Shown: one piece after another, positions 17,506 to 26,742 of the stretch
Position numbering within the stretch: position 1 is the first letter of the stretch
How the letters are laid out: the number at the start of each line of letters is the position of its first letter
Assembly (NCBI GenBank): GCA_942492905.1
Contig: OW818657.1
Span: 5,518,001 to 5,582,000, forward strand
Reading direction: 5' to 3'
Length of the DNA stretch: 64,000 bases
From: CAIZWU01 sp942492905
Lineage (GTDB): Bacteria; Verrucomicrobiota; Verrucomicrobiia; Verrucomicrobiales; V1-33
The notes under the pieces: generated by a model
Databases searched by the model: none
What the model was told of the DNA's origin: nothing
What the model saw: only the letters and a program-made list of their open reading frames with translations
Translations under genes and position numbers: made by a program

Positions 17506-18816
17506 ATGCCAATTCCCGCCCGCACTCTCCTGCTTGCCCTCACCGGCTGGCTGGTGCTGGGCGTGGTGGCGAGTCTCTGGCCGGGACTGGTGCTGTGGTG
17601 GATTGCCGCCGGCATTTTCCTTGCCATCGCGGCCCTGGCGGATGCCCTGGATTTGAGAACCACCCAACGCCTCAGCGTCACGCGCGACGTGCCGGGGCGC
17701 ATGGCACTCGGGGTGCCGCTGGAGGTGCCGCTGACCCTGCACCATTCCGGCAGGATTCCGGCCAAGGTCCGCCTGTGGGACACCTTGCCCACGGCCCTGG
17801 AGACCGCCGATTTCCCATGGTCCGGCATTGTCCCGGCGGGGGGATTCATCACCATCGCGGTGCGGGTGCATCCGGTTGAACGCGGGCCTGCGGAGTTTGG
17901 TCAGGTGCATATCGAACAACGCTCCCGCCTCGGCTTCTGGAACCGCCGCTACCGGGCCGGGACGGCTGCCCCCACCCGCATCTATCCCAATTACGAACCG
18001 GTCGTCCGCTTTGCCCTGCTCTCCATGGTGAACAGTCAGGCGCAGATGGGAATCCGCCAACTCCACCGCGCCGGCCAGAGCCGCGAATTCCGCCAGCTCC
18101 GCGACTATCAGGATGGCGATCCCCTGTCCCACATCGATTGGAAAACCACCGCCCGCCGCCTCAGCATCACCAGCCGGGAATATGAAGAGCAACGCAATCA
18201 AACCCTGATTCTCATGGTCGACTGCGGACGCCGCCTCCGCGCCATGGACGGCGAACTGACACAATTCGACCATAGCCTCAATGCCCTGCTCCTCCTCAGC
18301 TTCATTGCCCTCCGCCAGGGTGACAGCGTCGGCGTGATGTCCTTCGGCAGCGATCCGCCGCGCTGGCTGCCGCCGGTCAAAGGTCCGCACGCCATGCCCG
18401 CGATTCTGAATCATCTTTACGACTATCAACCGGGCAGCTCCCCCGGCGACTTCAGTGAGGCGGCCGAATCCCTGCTGGCCCGCTGGTCCCGCCGCGCCCT
18501 CGTCGTCATCGCCACCAATCTCCGCAGCGAGGACGAGTCGCATTTCACCGCACCGCTGGCCCTGATGCGGCGCAAGCACCTCGTGGTCGTGGCCAGCCTG
18601 CGCGAAAAGGAAGTTGCCGCGCAGTCCCGGGTTCCGGTCACCGATCTCCCTTCCGCGGTCCGTTTCGGCGCCATCCAACAATATCTCGACGAACGCCGCC
18701 AGTTGCTCGAAAAACTGCATCGCGGCGGCATCCTCACGGTTGATGCTCCTGCGGCGGAACTCCCGATCGCCCTCGGCAATCTCTACGTCGGCATCAAAAA
18801 ACGCGGCACGTTGTAA
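17506..18816 (+). CDS. DUF58 domain protein, MoxR partner
   Basis: A 436-residue protein with two N-terminal membrane segments (about residues 8-45), an Ig-like beta region, then a DUF58/VWA-like domain. The diagnostic DUF58 sequence YQDGDPLSHIDWKTTARR is at about residue 203-220, followed by LILMVDCGRRL as a degenerate MIDAS-like strand. DUF58 proteins are normally encoded next to MoxR ATPases, as here (66-base gap). Together with the DUF4129/DUF4350, RDD and SpoIIM-like genes this forms a complete version of a widespread cluster of unknown function, possibly linked to envelope stress or to assembly of exported complexes. Confidence 0.92.
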   Translation: MPIPARTLLLALTGWLVLGVVASLWPGLVLWWIAAGIFLAIAALADALDLRTTQRLSVTRDVPGRMALGVPLEVPLTLHHSGRIPAKVRLWDTLPTALETADFPWSGIVPAGGFITIAVRVHPVERGPAEFGQVHIEQRSRLGFWNRRYRAGTAAPTRIYPNYEPVVRFALLSMVNSQAQMGIRQLHRAGQSREFRQLRDYQDGDPLSHIDWKTTARRLSITSREYEEQRNQTLILMVDCGRRLRAMDGELTQFDHSLNALLLLSFIALRQGDSVGVMSFGSDPPRWLPPVKGPHAMPAILNHLYDYQPGSSPGDFSEAAESLLARWSRRALVVIATNLRSEDESHFTAPLALMRRKHLVVVASLREKEVAAQSRVPVTDLPSAVRFGAIQQYLDERRQLLEKLHRGGILTVDAPAAELPIALGNLYVGIKKRGTL

Positions 18817-19002
18817 CTCCTCAAGGGCAGTGGACCGACCCACCTGTGGCGACAGTTCGGCGGACCGCTGGACCGAGGCCACTGGCATCGGTTTCCTCCT
18901 GATCAGGCGCCCAACCGGATGAAATTCCTTTTGCCCCGTGATAGTATTCCTCATGGCGGCACCCGGGTTCCGCCCGCATTCCCCTCAGCCGTGATTTTAC
19001 CC

Positions 19003-22000
19003 ATGCCCCCCCGCCTCCCGTTTCTGTTGGCCTGCTTCGCGGCTGTCAGCACGGCCCTGCCCTCCGCCGGTGCCCCCATCAACTACAATCGCGATATCCG
19101 GCCCATCCTCTCGGAGAATTGTTTCTCCTGCCACGGCTTCGATGAAAAGGCGCGCAAAGGCAAACTCCGGCTCGATCTCGCGGCAGAGGCCCATGCCGAC
19201 AGGGACGGCAGCATCGCCCTCAAACCCGGCGACCCGGCCCACAGCGAAGCATGGAAACGCATCATCCACTCCGATCCCGGGGAACTGATGCCTCCTCCCA
19301 AATCGCACCTCGCCCTCACTCCGCCCCAGAAGGAACTCCTCAAGCGATGGATCGAGGAAGGGGCCACCTACGCGGGCCATTGGTCCTTCACGCCTCCGGA
19401 AAAAAAGCCACTCCCGGAAGGTTCCGCGGACCAGCCGATTGACCGTTTTGTCCAGTCCCGTCTCGCGGCAGAGTCGCTGAAACAAAATCCCGCCGCAGAC
19501 CGGGCCACCCTGATCCGCCGCCTCACCCTGGACCTCACGGGCCTGCCGCCCTCGGCCGCGGAGGTCGCTGCCTTCATCGCCGATCCGGACCCGCTGGCCT
19601 ATCACAATCTGGCCGGCCGCTTGCTCGCCAGCCCCCATTTCGGGGAAGCCATGGCCCTGCCGTGGCTGGACTCTGCCCGTTATGCGGACACCAACGGATT
19701 TTCCATTGATGGCGGCCGCCACCTCTGGCTCTGGCGCGACTGGGTCATCCAGGCCTTCAACGACAACCTGCCCTACGATCAATTCCTCACTGAACAACTC
19801 GCCGGCGACCTGTTGCCCAACCGCACGGAATCCCAACTCATTGCCACCGGATTCCAGCGCAATAACATGGTGACCCACGAGGGCGGCACCATCCCCGCGG
19901 AGAATCTCCTGAATTACAATGCGGACCGCGTGAAGACCCTGGGCGAGTCCGTGCTGGGACTGACCCTGGGCTGTGCCCAATGCCACGATCACAAGTTCGA
20001 TCCAATCTCCCAGAAGGATTATTTCCGCCTCTACGCCTACTTCAACACCTTGTCAGACCAAGGGCTCGACGGCAATGCCGGGGTCAATCCCGGGCCATCC
20101 ATCCAGGCGCGGACGGTTCTGCGCACCAACGAGGAGGCGCCTCTTCGTCAGGAAATCGGCGCCCTGAAGCAATTCCTTGCCACTCCGGACCCGGCCCTGC
20201 TCGCCACCTGGGAAGCCCGCGAACGCGCCCGGGAGTCCACCCGCGGCCACGGCCTCAAAACGTATCCGGTCAAGGTGATCAAAGTCTCCACCCCCAACCG
20301 CGGCGCGGGATTTGAGGTGGAAGGCAACAGCCGGGTCCGACTCCGCCAAGCGGGGGATGGGGCCTTTGATGTCTCCACGGAACTGCCCTCCACTGATCAG
20401 GCCATCACCGGCCTGCGGGTCATCATCCATCCCCAAGCGGAACTCCCTAACGGCGGCTGGGGCAGCGGCCCTTCCGACCTCCTGAAACAGGATCCTGCCC
20501 GCAAAGGCATCTTCCGCCTCACTGCCCTTGCCGCCACCGCGGATCAGGTGCGCGGCGATCAGGTCAATCTTTTCAAACTCCTCCCCCTTGCCGGCGTGAC
20601 CTCCAGTTCATGGGACCCGGCCTGGCCGGCGGAGGGCTGCCTTGATCCGCGCAATGACAGCGGATGGTCCCCGGACCAGGCCAGCGAGGGCCCAGCGCAT
20701 CTCACCGCCACCTTCACCCAGCCGCTGCGGGCCGAGACCACCCGCTTCCTCACGGTGCAGCTGAACTTTGGTCAGGGGAAAAACCTCTCGCCTGCCCTGA
20801 TCGAACTCCAGGCCGTCACCGGCACCGATGACGGCACCCCCCTGCCCGCCCCGGTGCTCGCCGCGCTGAAGCTTCCAGCCACCGCCCGTCCCCCGGAAAC
20901 CCTGGCCACTCTCTGGCAGCACTGCGCGGCCACCACCCCGGAATTGCAGCCCCGCCGCATCGCCCTCGCCAATCTGGAGGAACGGCTCGCGGTGCTCACC
21001 CAGCCCTTCCCCACCATGGTGATGAATACGGCGGAAAAACCCCGCGACACTTTTGTCCTCAATCGCGGCGATTATGCCCAGCCCACCGAAAAAGTCACTG
21101 CGGGCACCCTCACCAATCTCCCGGCGCTGCCCGGCGGTGCCCCCGCGGACCGGCTGGGCCTCGCCCGCTGGATCACTATGCCCGGCCAGCCCCTGACGGC
21201 CCGCGTCGCCGTGAACCGGTTTTGGAAGATCTTTTTCGGCACCGGCTTCGTGGCCACCGCTGCCGACTTCGGCTCCCAAGGGGAATGGCCCAGCCATCCC
21301 GAACTGTTGGATTGGCTGGCGGTCGATTTCATGGAGCACGGCTGGGACGTCAAAGCCCTCATCCGGCAAATCGTGCTCTCACAGACCTATCAACAGTCCT
21401 CCGCCGCCACTCCCGGACAACTGGAACGCGATCCGGCCAACCGCCTGTTGGCCCGGGGACCGCGCTTCCGCCTGCCCGCGGAATCCATCCGTGACAGTGT
21501 GCTCCAAATCAGCGGCCTGCTGGTCCCCCGGGTCGGCGGTCCCAGCGTGAATCCCTATACCCCAGGCGACCTCTGGCGGGAAGTCAGCCATTACGGCAGT
21601 TCCCCCGCCACCGCCCAGACCTTTGTCCAGGATCAGGGCGAAAAACTTTACCGCCGCAGCCTCTACACGTATTGGAAGCGCACGGTGCCCCCACCCAACA
21701 TGGCCGCCTTCGACGCGCCCAACCGCGAAGTCTGCACGGTGGACCGGGCCACCACCACCACCCCGCTCCAAGCGCTCGTCACGCTCAATGATCCGCAGTT
21801 TGTCGAAGCCGCCCGTGCGCTGGCGGAACGCATCCTCGCCCGTCCCGGAGATGACTCCGCCCGCCTCCATTGGGCCTTCCAGGAAACCACCTCCCGCCTG
21901 CCGCAACCGGCCGAACTCAAAATCCTATCCAGCGCCCTCGCCCGCGAACGCACCCGCTATTCCGCCAACCCCAGCCTCGCGCTCGACTTCCTCGCTACCG

Positions 22001-22104
22001 GAGCCTCCCCCCGCAATCCCCAACTCCCGCCCTCGGAACACGCTGCGTGGTCGCAGGTCGCCGTGCTCCTGCTCAATCTCAGCGAAACCCTGACAAGGAA
22101 CTGA
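19003..22104 (+). CDS. Planctomycete-type cytochrome c protein with DUF1549 and DUF1553
   Basis: ATG 19003 is preferred over an in-frame ATG at 18919 because it gives a clean signal peptide (MPPRLPFLLACFAAVSTALPSAGA). The 1033-residue exported protein begins with a planctomycete-type cytochrome c module with heme motif CFSCH at 40-44. DUF1549 follows and contains the conserved CAQCHDHKFDPIS sequence. A poorly conserved beta-rich insert lies in the middle, and the C-terminal third is DUF1553 (RVAVNRFWKIFFG, SQGEWPSHPELLDWLA). This family is greatly expanded in PVC bacteria and is proposed to take part in polysaccharide or sulfated-glycan breakdown. It is followed 16 bases later by its usual DUF1501 partner. 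Confidence 0.93.
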   Translation: MPPRLPFLLACFAAVSTALPSAGAPINYNRDIRPILSENCFSCHGFDEKARKGKLRLDLAAEAHADRDGSIALKPGDPAHSEAWKRIIHSDPGELMPPPKSHLALTPPQKELLKRWIEEGATYAGHWSFTPPEKKPLPEGSADQPIDRFVQSRLAAESLKQNPAADRATLIRRLTLDLTGLPPSAAEVAAFIADPDPLAYHNLAGRLLASPHFGEAMALPWLDSARYADTNGFSIDGGRHLWLWRDWVIQAFNDNLPYDQFLTEQLAGDLLPNRTESQLIATGFQRNNMVTHEGGTIPAENLLNYNADRVKTLGESVLGLTLGCAQCHDHKFDPISQKDYFRLYAYFNTLSDQGLDGNAGVNPGPSIQARTVLRTNEEAPLRQEIGALKQFLATPDPALLATWEARERARESTRGHGLKTYPVKVIKVSTPNRGAGFEVEGNSRVRLRQAGDGAFDVSTELPSTDQAITGLRVIIHPQAELPNGGWGSGPSDLLKQDPARKGIFRLTALAATADQVRGDQVNLFKLLPLAGVTSSSWDPAWPAEGCLDPRNDSGWSPDQASEGPAHLTATFTQPLRAETTRFLTVQLNFGQGKNLSPALIELQAVTGTDDGTPLPAPVLAALKLPATARPPETLATLWQHCAATTPELQPRRIALANLEERLAVLTQPFPTMVMNTAEKPRDTFVLNRGDYAQPTEKVTAGTLTNLPALPGGAPADRLGLARWITMPGQPLTARVAVNRFWKIFFGTGFVATAADFGSQGEWPSHPELLDWLAVDFMEHGWDVKALIRQIVLSQTYQQSSAATPGQLERDPANRLLARGPRFRLPAESIRDSVLQISGLLVPRVGGPSVNPYTPGDLWREVSHYGSSPATAQTFVQDQGEKLYRRSLYTYWKRTVPPPNMAAFDAPNREVCTVDRATTTTPLQALVTLNDPQFVEAARALAERILARPGDDSARLHWAFQETTSRLPQPAELKILSSALARERTRYSANPSLALDFLATGASPRNPQLPPSEHAAWSQVAVLLLNLSETLTRN

Positions 22105-22120
22105 ACCGGAACGCTTCCCC

Positions 22121-23581
22121 ATGAATCCTCTCGAACACCTGCAACAGCTGCAATCCCGCCGCACGTTCCTCGGCGATGCCACCCGTGGCATCGGCAGCAT
22201 CGCCCTCGGCTCGATGCTCTTTCCGGAACCCGGTCAGGCGGAGACTGCGACTTCCATCGGCGGGCTGCCTTCCCTGCCCCACTTTGCTCCCAAGGCAAAA
22301 CGGGTGGTCTGCCTTTTCCAGAGCGGCGGACTGTCGCATGTCGATCTCTTCGACGACAAACCCATGCTGCACCGGCACGCCGGCAAGGAAATCCCCGCTT
22401 CCGTCAAAGGCAACCAGCGCCTCACCGGGATGACCTCCGGGCAGACCGGTTATCCGGTGGTACCGCCGCTGATGCCCGGGAAAAAATGCGGCCCGCAGGG
22501 CACTTGGATCAGCGATCTCCTGCCCCACCTCCAGAGCGTGGCCGGCGAGCTATGCCTGATCCGCAGCCTGCATACCGAAGCCATCAATCACGATCCGGCC
22601 ATCACTTACATGAACACCGGCAACCAGCAGCCCGGTTATGCCAGCATGGGGGCCTGGGTTAGTTATGGCCTCGGCAGTCTGAACCGGAATCTGCCCAACT
22701 TCATCGCCATGGTTTCGCAAGGCACCGGCAAAAACCCCGGCCAGCCCATCTTCTCCCGCCTCTGGGGCAGCGGTTTCCTGCCTTCTTCCCACCAGGGAGT
22801 GGGCCTTCGTCCGGGGGCCAATCCCGTGCTCTATCTGAATAATCCGCCGGGGGTGGACCGCCCGCAGCGCCGGGCGCTGCTGGATGATCTCGCGGAATTG
22901 AACCACCTCCGCGCGGCCGAACTCGGCGATCCGGAAACCCTCACCCGCATCAAGGCCTACGAGATGGCCTACCGCATGCAGATGTCAGTACCAGACCTCA
23001 CCGACCTCAGCGGGGAATCCGCGGCGACCCTCGACGCCTACGGCCCGGACGTGCGCAAGCCGGGCAGTTATGCCGCCAACTGCCTGCTGGCCCGCCGTCT
23101 TCTCGAACGCGACGTCCGTTTCGTCCAGCTCTTCCACCGCGGCTGGGACCAGCACATTGCCCTCAGCCGGCAATTGCCCAACCAGTGCCGCGACATCGAC
23201 CAGCCCACCGCCGCCCTGCTCAAGGATCTCAAACAAAGCGGCCTCCTCGAAGACACTCTCGTCGTCTTCGCCACTGAATTCGGCCGCACCGTTTTCAGTC
23301 AGGGAAAAATCGGCCATCCCTCCATGGGCCGCGACCACCACGGCCGCGCCTTCACCGTCTGGATGGCCGGCGGCGGGATCAAGTCCGGCATCGATTTCGG
23401 CGCCACCGATGACTTCTGCTACAACATCATCCAGGACCCAGTCCACCTGCGCGATCTCCACGCCACTATTCTCCATACCCTCGGCATCGACCACGGCCGA
23501 TTCTCTCACAAATTCCGCGGCCTCAATACCCGCCTCACCGGAGTCGAGGAAGCCCATGTGGTGAAACAGATCCTGACGTAA
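22121..23581 (+). CDS. DUF1501 protein with Tat signal
   Basis: A 486-residue DUF1501 protein. The N-terminus carries a twin-arginine signal (SRRTFLGD, residues 12-19) followed by a Gly/Ala-rich hydrophobic stretch, so it is probably folded in the cytoplasm and exported by Tat. The body is alkaline-phosphatase-like in outline, with VCLFQSGGLSHVDLFD near residue 63, TEFGRTVFSQ and GRDHHGRAFTVWMAGGGIK, sequences typical of the family. DUF1501 genes almost always follow a DUF1549/DUF1553 gene in Verrucomicrobia and Planctomycetes. The reaction has not been established. It ends 20 bases from the convergent ABC permease gene. Confidence 0.93.
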   Translation: MNPLEHLQQLQSRRTFLGDATRGIGSIALGSMLFPEPGQAETATSIGGLPSLPHFAPKAKRVVCLFQSGGLSHVDLFDDKPMLHRHAGKEIPASVKGNQRLTGMTSGQTGYPVVPPLMPGKKCGPQGTWISDLLPHLQSVAGELCLIRSLHTEAINHDPAITYMNTGNQQPGYASMGAWVSYGLGSLNRNLPNFIAMVSQGTGKNPGQPIFSRLWGSGFLPSSHQGVGLRPGANPVLYLNNPPGVDRPQRRALLDDLAELNHLRAAELGDPETLTRIKAYEMAYRMQMSVPDLTDLSGESAATLDAYGPDVRKPGSYAANCLLARRLLERDVRFVQLFHRGWDQHIALSRQLPNQCRDIDQPTAALLKDLKQSGLLEDTLVVFATEFGRTVFSQGKIGHPSMGRDHHGRAFTVWMAGGGIKSGIDFGATDDFCYNIIQDPVHLRDLHATILHTLGIDHGRFSHKFRGLNTRLTGVEEAHVVKQILT

Positions 23582-23601
23582 TTACCGGGATTCATCCCAG
23601 C

Positions 23602-24846
23602 CTACTCGTAGCGCAGCGCATCGATCGGATCCAGCTTGGCCGCTTTGCGGGCGGGGTAGAAACCGAAGAAAACGCCGATGGCGAAGCTGACCGAAAACGC
23701 CAGAATCACGGAGCCGGCCGTCACCACCGGCTGGAAGCCGGCGACGTTGCCAATGCCGCGGGCGATCCCGAATCCGGCGAGGACCCCAAGACCGCCTCCG
23801 AGCAGACTGAGGGTGATGGCTTCGATGAGGAACTGCAGGAGGATGTCGCTCCCCTGGGCCCCGACCGCCATGCGGATGCCGATCTCGCGGGTGCGTTCCG
23901 TGACACTGACCAGCATGATGTTCATGATCCCGATGCCGCCGACCAGCAGGGACATGCCGGCGATGGCCCCCAGCATCATGGTGATGATGCCGGAGATGTT
24001 GGCCACCTTGTCAGCGATTTCCTTTTGATTGAGAATATTGAAGTCATTGCCTTCTCCGAGCGGAGTGCGGTGGCGCTGGCGCAGCAGGGCGGTGATCTGC
24101 TGCTGGGCAGTCTCCATGCGGCTGGCATCGTTGATCTTGATATTGAGAAGCTTGACGGATTTCTCCCCGGTCAGGCGTTTCATGACCGTGGTGTAGGGCA
24201 GCACGATGCGGTCGTCCTGATTGTTGTTGCCGAGACCGGCGCCTTTGCTGCTGAGCTGACCGGTGATGACGAAGGGAATGTTGTTGATGCGGACGGTTTG
24301 GCCGATGGGGTTGATGGCCCCGAAAAGCTCATTGGCGGTCTTGCTGCCGATCACAGCCACCTTGGCGGCGCTGCGCACTTCGCGGTCGGTGAACATGGCA
24401 CCGGCCGATACCGGCCAATCGCGTACTCCAAGATACTCTGGAGCCACCCCGGAGATGGTGGTGGACCAATTGCGGCCGCTGGCGATGGCCTGGGCATTGG
24501 TCCAGACCTCGGGGCTCATGGCAATGATGTCGCGGACCTCGTTCTTCACGGCTTCGGCGTCCTGCAGGGTGATGCTGGCGGCGCTGCCCAATCCGGAGTT
24601 CACCCCCGCCGAACGTTTATTGCCGGCGAAAACCAGCAGGAGGTTCTGGCCCAGGGCGGAGACTTCGCCTTGGATTTTGTTGCGTGCCCCATTGCCCACC
24701 GCCACCATGGCCACCACCGAAGCGACCCCGATGATGATGCCCAGCGCAGTCAGGATGGAGCGCAGCTTGTTCCGCCGCAGCGCCCGCAGCGCGATCATGG
24801 CGGTGAGGAGCGGGCGCAGCAGGAGGGCCTGGAAAAGAGCAATCAT
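23602..24846 (-). CDS. MacB-type ABC transporter permease
   Basis: A 414-residue inner-membrane permease with the MacB_PCD plus FtsX layout: one N-terminal helix after LRALRRNKLRSILTALGIIIGV, a periplasmic domain of about 230 residues, then three C-terminal helices with VGGIGIMNIMLVSVTERTREIG and the usual ending RKAAKLDPIDALRYE. Such proteins work as mechanotransmitters, driving export through a MacA adaptor and a TolC channel from the periplasm. It is the last gene of the four-gene exporter operon, separated from the ATPase gene by three bases. Confidence 0.95.
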   Translation of the reverse strand: MIALFQALLLRPLLTAMIALRALRRNKLRSILTALGIIIGVASVVAMVAVGNGARNKIQGEVSALGQNLLLVFAGNKRSAGVNSGLGSAASITLQDAEAVKNEVRDIIAMSPEVWTNAQAIASGRNWSTTISGVAPEYLGVRDWPVSAGAMFTDREVRSAAKVAVIGSKTANELFGAINPIGQTVRINNIPFVITGQLSSKGAGLGNNNQDDRIVLPYTTVMKRLTGEKSVKLLNIKINDASRMETAQQQITALLRQRHRTPLGEGNDFNILNQKEIADKVANISGIITMMLGAIAGMSLLVGGIGIMNIMLVSVTERTREIGIRMAVGAQGSDILLQFLIEAITLSLLGGGLGVLAGFGIARGIGNVAGFQPVVTAGSVILAFSVSFAIGVFFGFYPARKAAKLDPIDALRYE

Positions 24847-24849
24847 GAG

Positions 24850-25611
24850 TTAGTCCAGTTTGGCTTTTTGCTCGGCGGCGTCGAGTTTGGCCCGCTCCGG
24901 TCCGGCCTCGCGGCGTTCCGGATTGGGGGCGTCGCTGATGACCAAGCCATCGCGCATCACGATGATCCGTTTGCAGTAGGAGGCGATATCCAATTCATGG
25001 GTGACCATGACGATGGTGATGCCCGAGTCATTCAATTCCTGAAACAGGCCCATGATATCGATGCTGGTGCGGGAGTCCAGATTGCCGGTGGGTTCGTCGG
25101 CGAGCACGAGTTCGGGCTCGTTGACGAGGGCCCGGGCAATGGCGATGCGCTGCTGCTGGCCGCCGGAAAGCTGGCTGGGCCGGTGCCCGAGACGGTCGCC
25201 GAGCCCGACCCGTTGCAGCGCCTCCACCGCACGGCGCCGCTGGCTGCGCAGGGCCACCAGGGGTTTCCGGTAAAACATGGGCAGTTCCACATTCTCCAGC
25301 GCAGTGGTGCGGGCCAGCAAGTTGAAATTCTGAAAGACAAACCCCAGTTTGCGGTTCCGCAGCGTCGCCAACTGGCTGCGGCTGAGCGTGGAAACGCTGA
25401 CCCCATCCAGAAAATATTCCCCGCCGGTGGGGCGGTCCAGACACCCGAGAATGTTCATCAGGGTGGACTTGCCGGACCCGCTGCTGCCCATGATGGCGAC
25501 GAATTCCCCCTGCTGGATTTCCAGACTCACCCGGCGCACCGCGTGGACTTCCACCCCGTCCGCGCGATACACGCGTGCGGCGGCGGCGAGCTGAATGATG
25601 GGAGCGCTCAT
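24850..25611 (-). CDS. MacB/LolD-type ABC transporter ATPase
   Basis: A 253-residue ATPase with Walker A GSSGSGKST near residue 42, Q-loop VFQNFNLLARTTALENVELP, signature LSGGQQQR, Walker B LVLADEPTGNLDS and the switch His in MVTHELD. The sequence falls in the MacB/LolD group that pairs with FtsX-type permeases. Its start overlaps the stop of the membrane fusion protein gene in an ATGA arrangement, showing translational coupling. In MacB of Escherichia coli ATPase and permease are one chain; here they are separate, as in many other phyla. Confidence 0.95.
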   Translation of the reverse strand: MSAPIIQLAAAARVYRADGVEVHAVRRVSLEIQQGEFVAIMGSSGSGKSTLMNILGCLDRPTGGEYFLDGVSVSTLSRSQLATLRNRKLGFVFQNFNLLARTTALENVELPMFYRKPLVALRSQRRRAVEALQRVGLGDRLGHRPSQLSGGQQQRIAIARALVNEPELVLADEPTGNLDSRTSIDIMGLFQELNDSGITIVMVTHELDIASYCKRIIVMRDGLVISDAPNPERREAGPERAKLDAAEQKAKLD

Positions 25612-26738
25612 TTGTCAGGGGAACCGCTGAACAGGCCTTTTTTCGGCGCGGGGATGGAAGCCGTGATCACGCTGGCCTCCGCTGTCAGGCCACTCAGGAC
25701 CTCGGTGTCCACGTTGTCGGTGATGCCCACCTTGACCACCACCGGCACCATGGTCTGACCATCGGCCTCCAACGTATAAACCAGCCGCTCGTTCCGTTCA
25801 ACTTTGTCAGGAGCCTTGCGGGAATATTTGGTACCCTCGGGAGGGCTGAAGCGCAGGGCGGTGTTGGGGATTTTCAGAACCCCCTTCCGCTCCGCCACCA
25901 GCACGGACACATCGGCGGTCATGCCCGGGAAGAGTTTCTGCTCCGGATTGTCCACCGAGATGATGGTATCGTAGGTGACCACATTGTTGGTGATGATGGG
26001 CGCTTTCCTGACCTGGGTCACGATGCCGTTGAAGACTTCGTCCGGAAAGGCATCCACCGTGAAACTGATGGTCTGGCCATCCTTGACCATGCCGATGTCC
26101 GACTCGGAGATCGAGGCCTTGATGTGCATCTTCGTGATGTCCTGGGCGATGGTGAACAGGATGGGTGTGGTCATGGCCGCGGCCACGGTCTGACCGAGAT
26201 CCACCACCCGGGAGATCACAATCCCGTCCACCGGCGCGGTGATCTTGCAGTAGCTGAGGTCCACGTTCGCCCGCTGCAGCGCCGCCTCACCGATAGTGAC
26301 GGTGGCTTCGGCCTGGGCCAACTCCGCGACAGCCTGCTCCAGATCCAACTGCGTGGCGGCCTGCTTGGGGAACAGGATCTGTTTGCGTTCCAGATTCTGC
26401 TTTTTGAGGGTGGCGGTGGCCCGGGCGCTGGCCAGTTCCCCTTCGGCCTGCAGCACGATGGCAGAATAGAGCGAGGGATCGATTTCCGCGACCAGTTCTC
26501 CTTTTTTAACGGGGGAATTGAAGTCCGCATTGAGGGCGGAAATTTTACCGGAGACCTGACTGCCGACATCCACCCTGACCACCGCACTGAGGGACCCGCT
26601 GGCACTGACCTTCTGCACCAGTTCACCGCGGTTGAGTGGCGCGGTCTGGAAGGTGAAGGGAGGGGTGTTGTCCTTGCTGCACCCGGATAGCAACGTCAGG
26701 GCCGCCGCGAGGCACGGATAAAATGGCAGTGGTTTCAT
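25608..26738 (-). CDS. MacA-like periplasmic membrane fusion lipoprotein
   Basis: ATG 26738 is chosen because it gives a lipoprotein signal with lipobox LLSGC; the open frame before it overlaps the TolC gene and has no protein character. The 376-residue HlyD/RND-type adaptor has the lipoyl half-motif VGSQVSGKISALNADFNSPVKKGELVAEID, an alpha-helical hairpin (about 100-160), the second lipoyl half CKITAPVDGIVISRVVDLGQTV and beta-barrel and membrane-proximal domains. It connects the inner-membrane ABC permease to the outer-membrane channel encoded just upstream. The substrate of the pump cannot be read from the sequence. Confidence 0.93.
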   Translation of the reverse strand: MKPLPFYPCLAAALTLLSGCSKDNTPPFTFQTAPLNRGELVQKVSASGSLSAVVRVDVGSQVSGKISALNADFNSPVKKGELVAEIDPSLYSAIVLQAEGELASARATATLKKQNLERKQILFPKQAATQLDLEQAVAELAQAEATVTIGEAALQRANVDLSYCKITAPVDGIVISRVVDLGQTVAAAMTTPILFTIAQDITKMHIKASISESDIGMVKDGQTISFTVDAFPDEVFNGIVTQVRKAPIITNNVVTYDTIISVDNPEQKLFPGMTADVSVLVAERKGVLKIPNTALRFSPPEGTKYSRKAPDKVERNERLVYTLEADGQTMVPVVVKVGITDNVDTEVLSGLTAEASVITASIPAPKKGLFSGSPDK

Positions 26739-26742
26739 GGGC

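Noticed and set aside
23583..23600. Short GGGAT/ATCCC palindrome between DUF1501 and the ABC permease as a terminator
   Set aside because: The stem is only four to five bases with no T-run, too weak to call.
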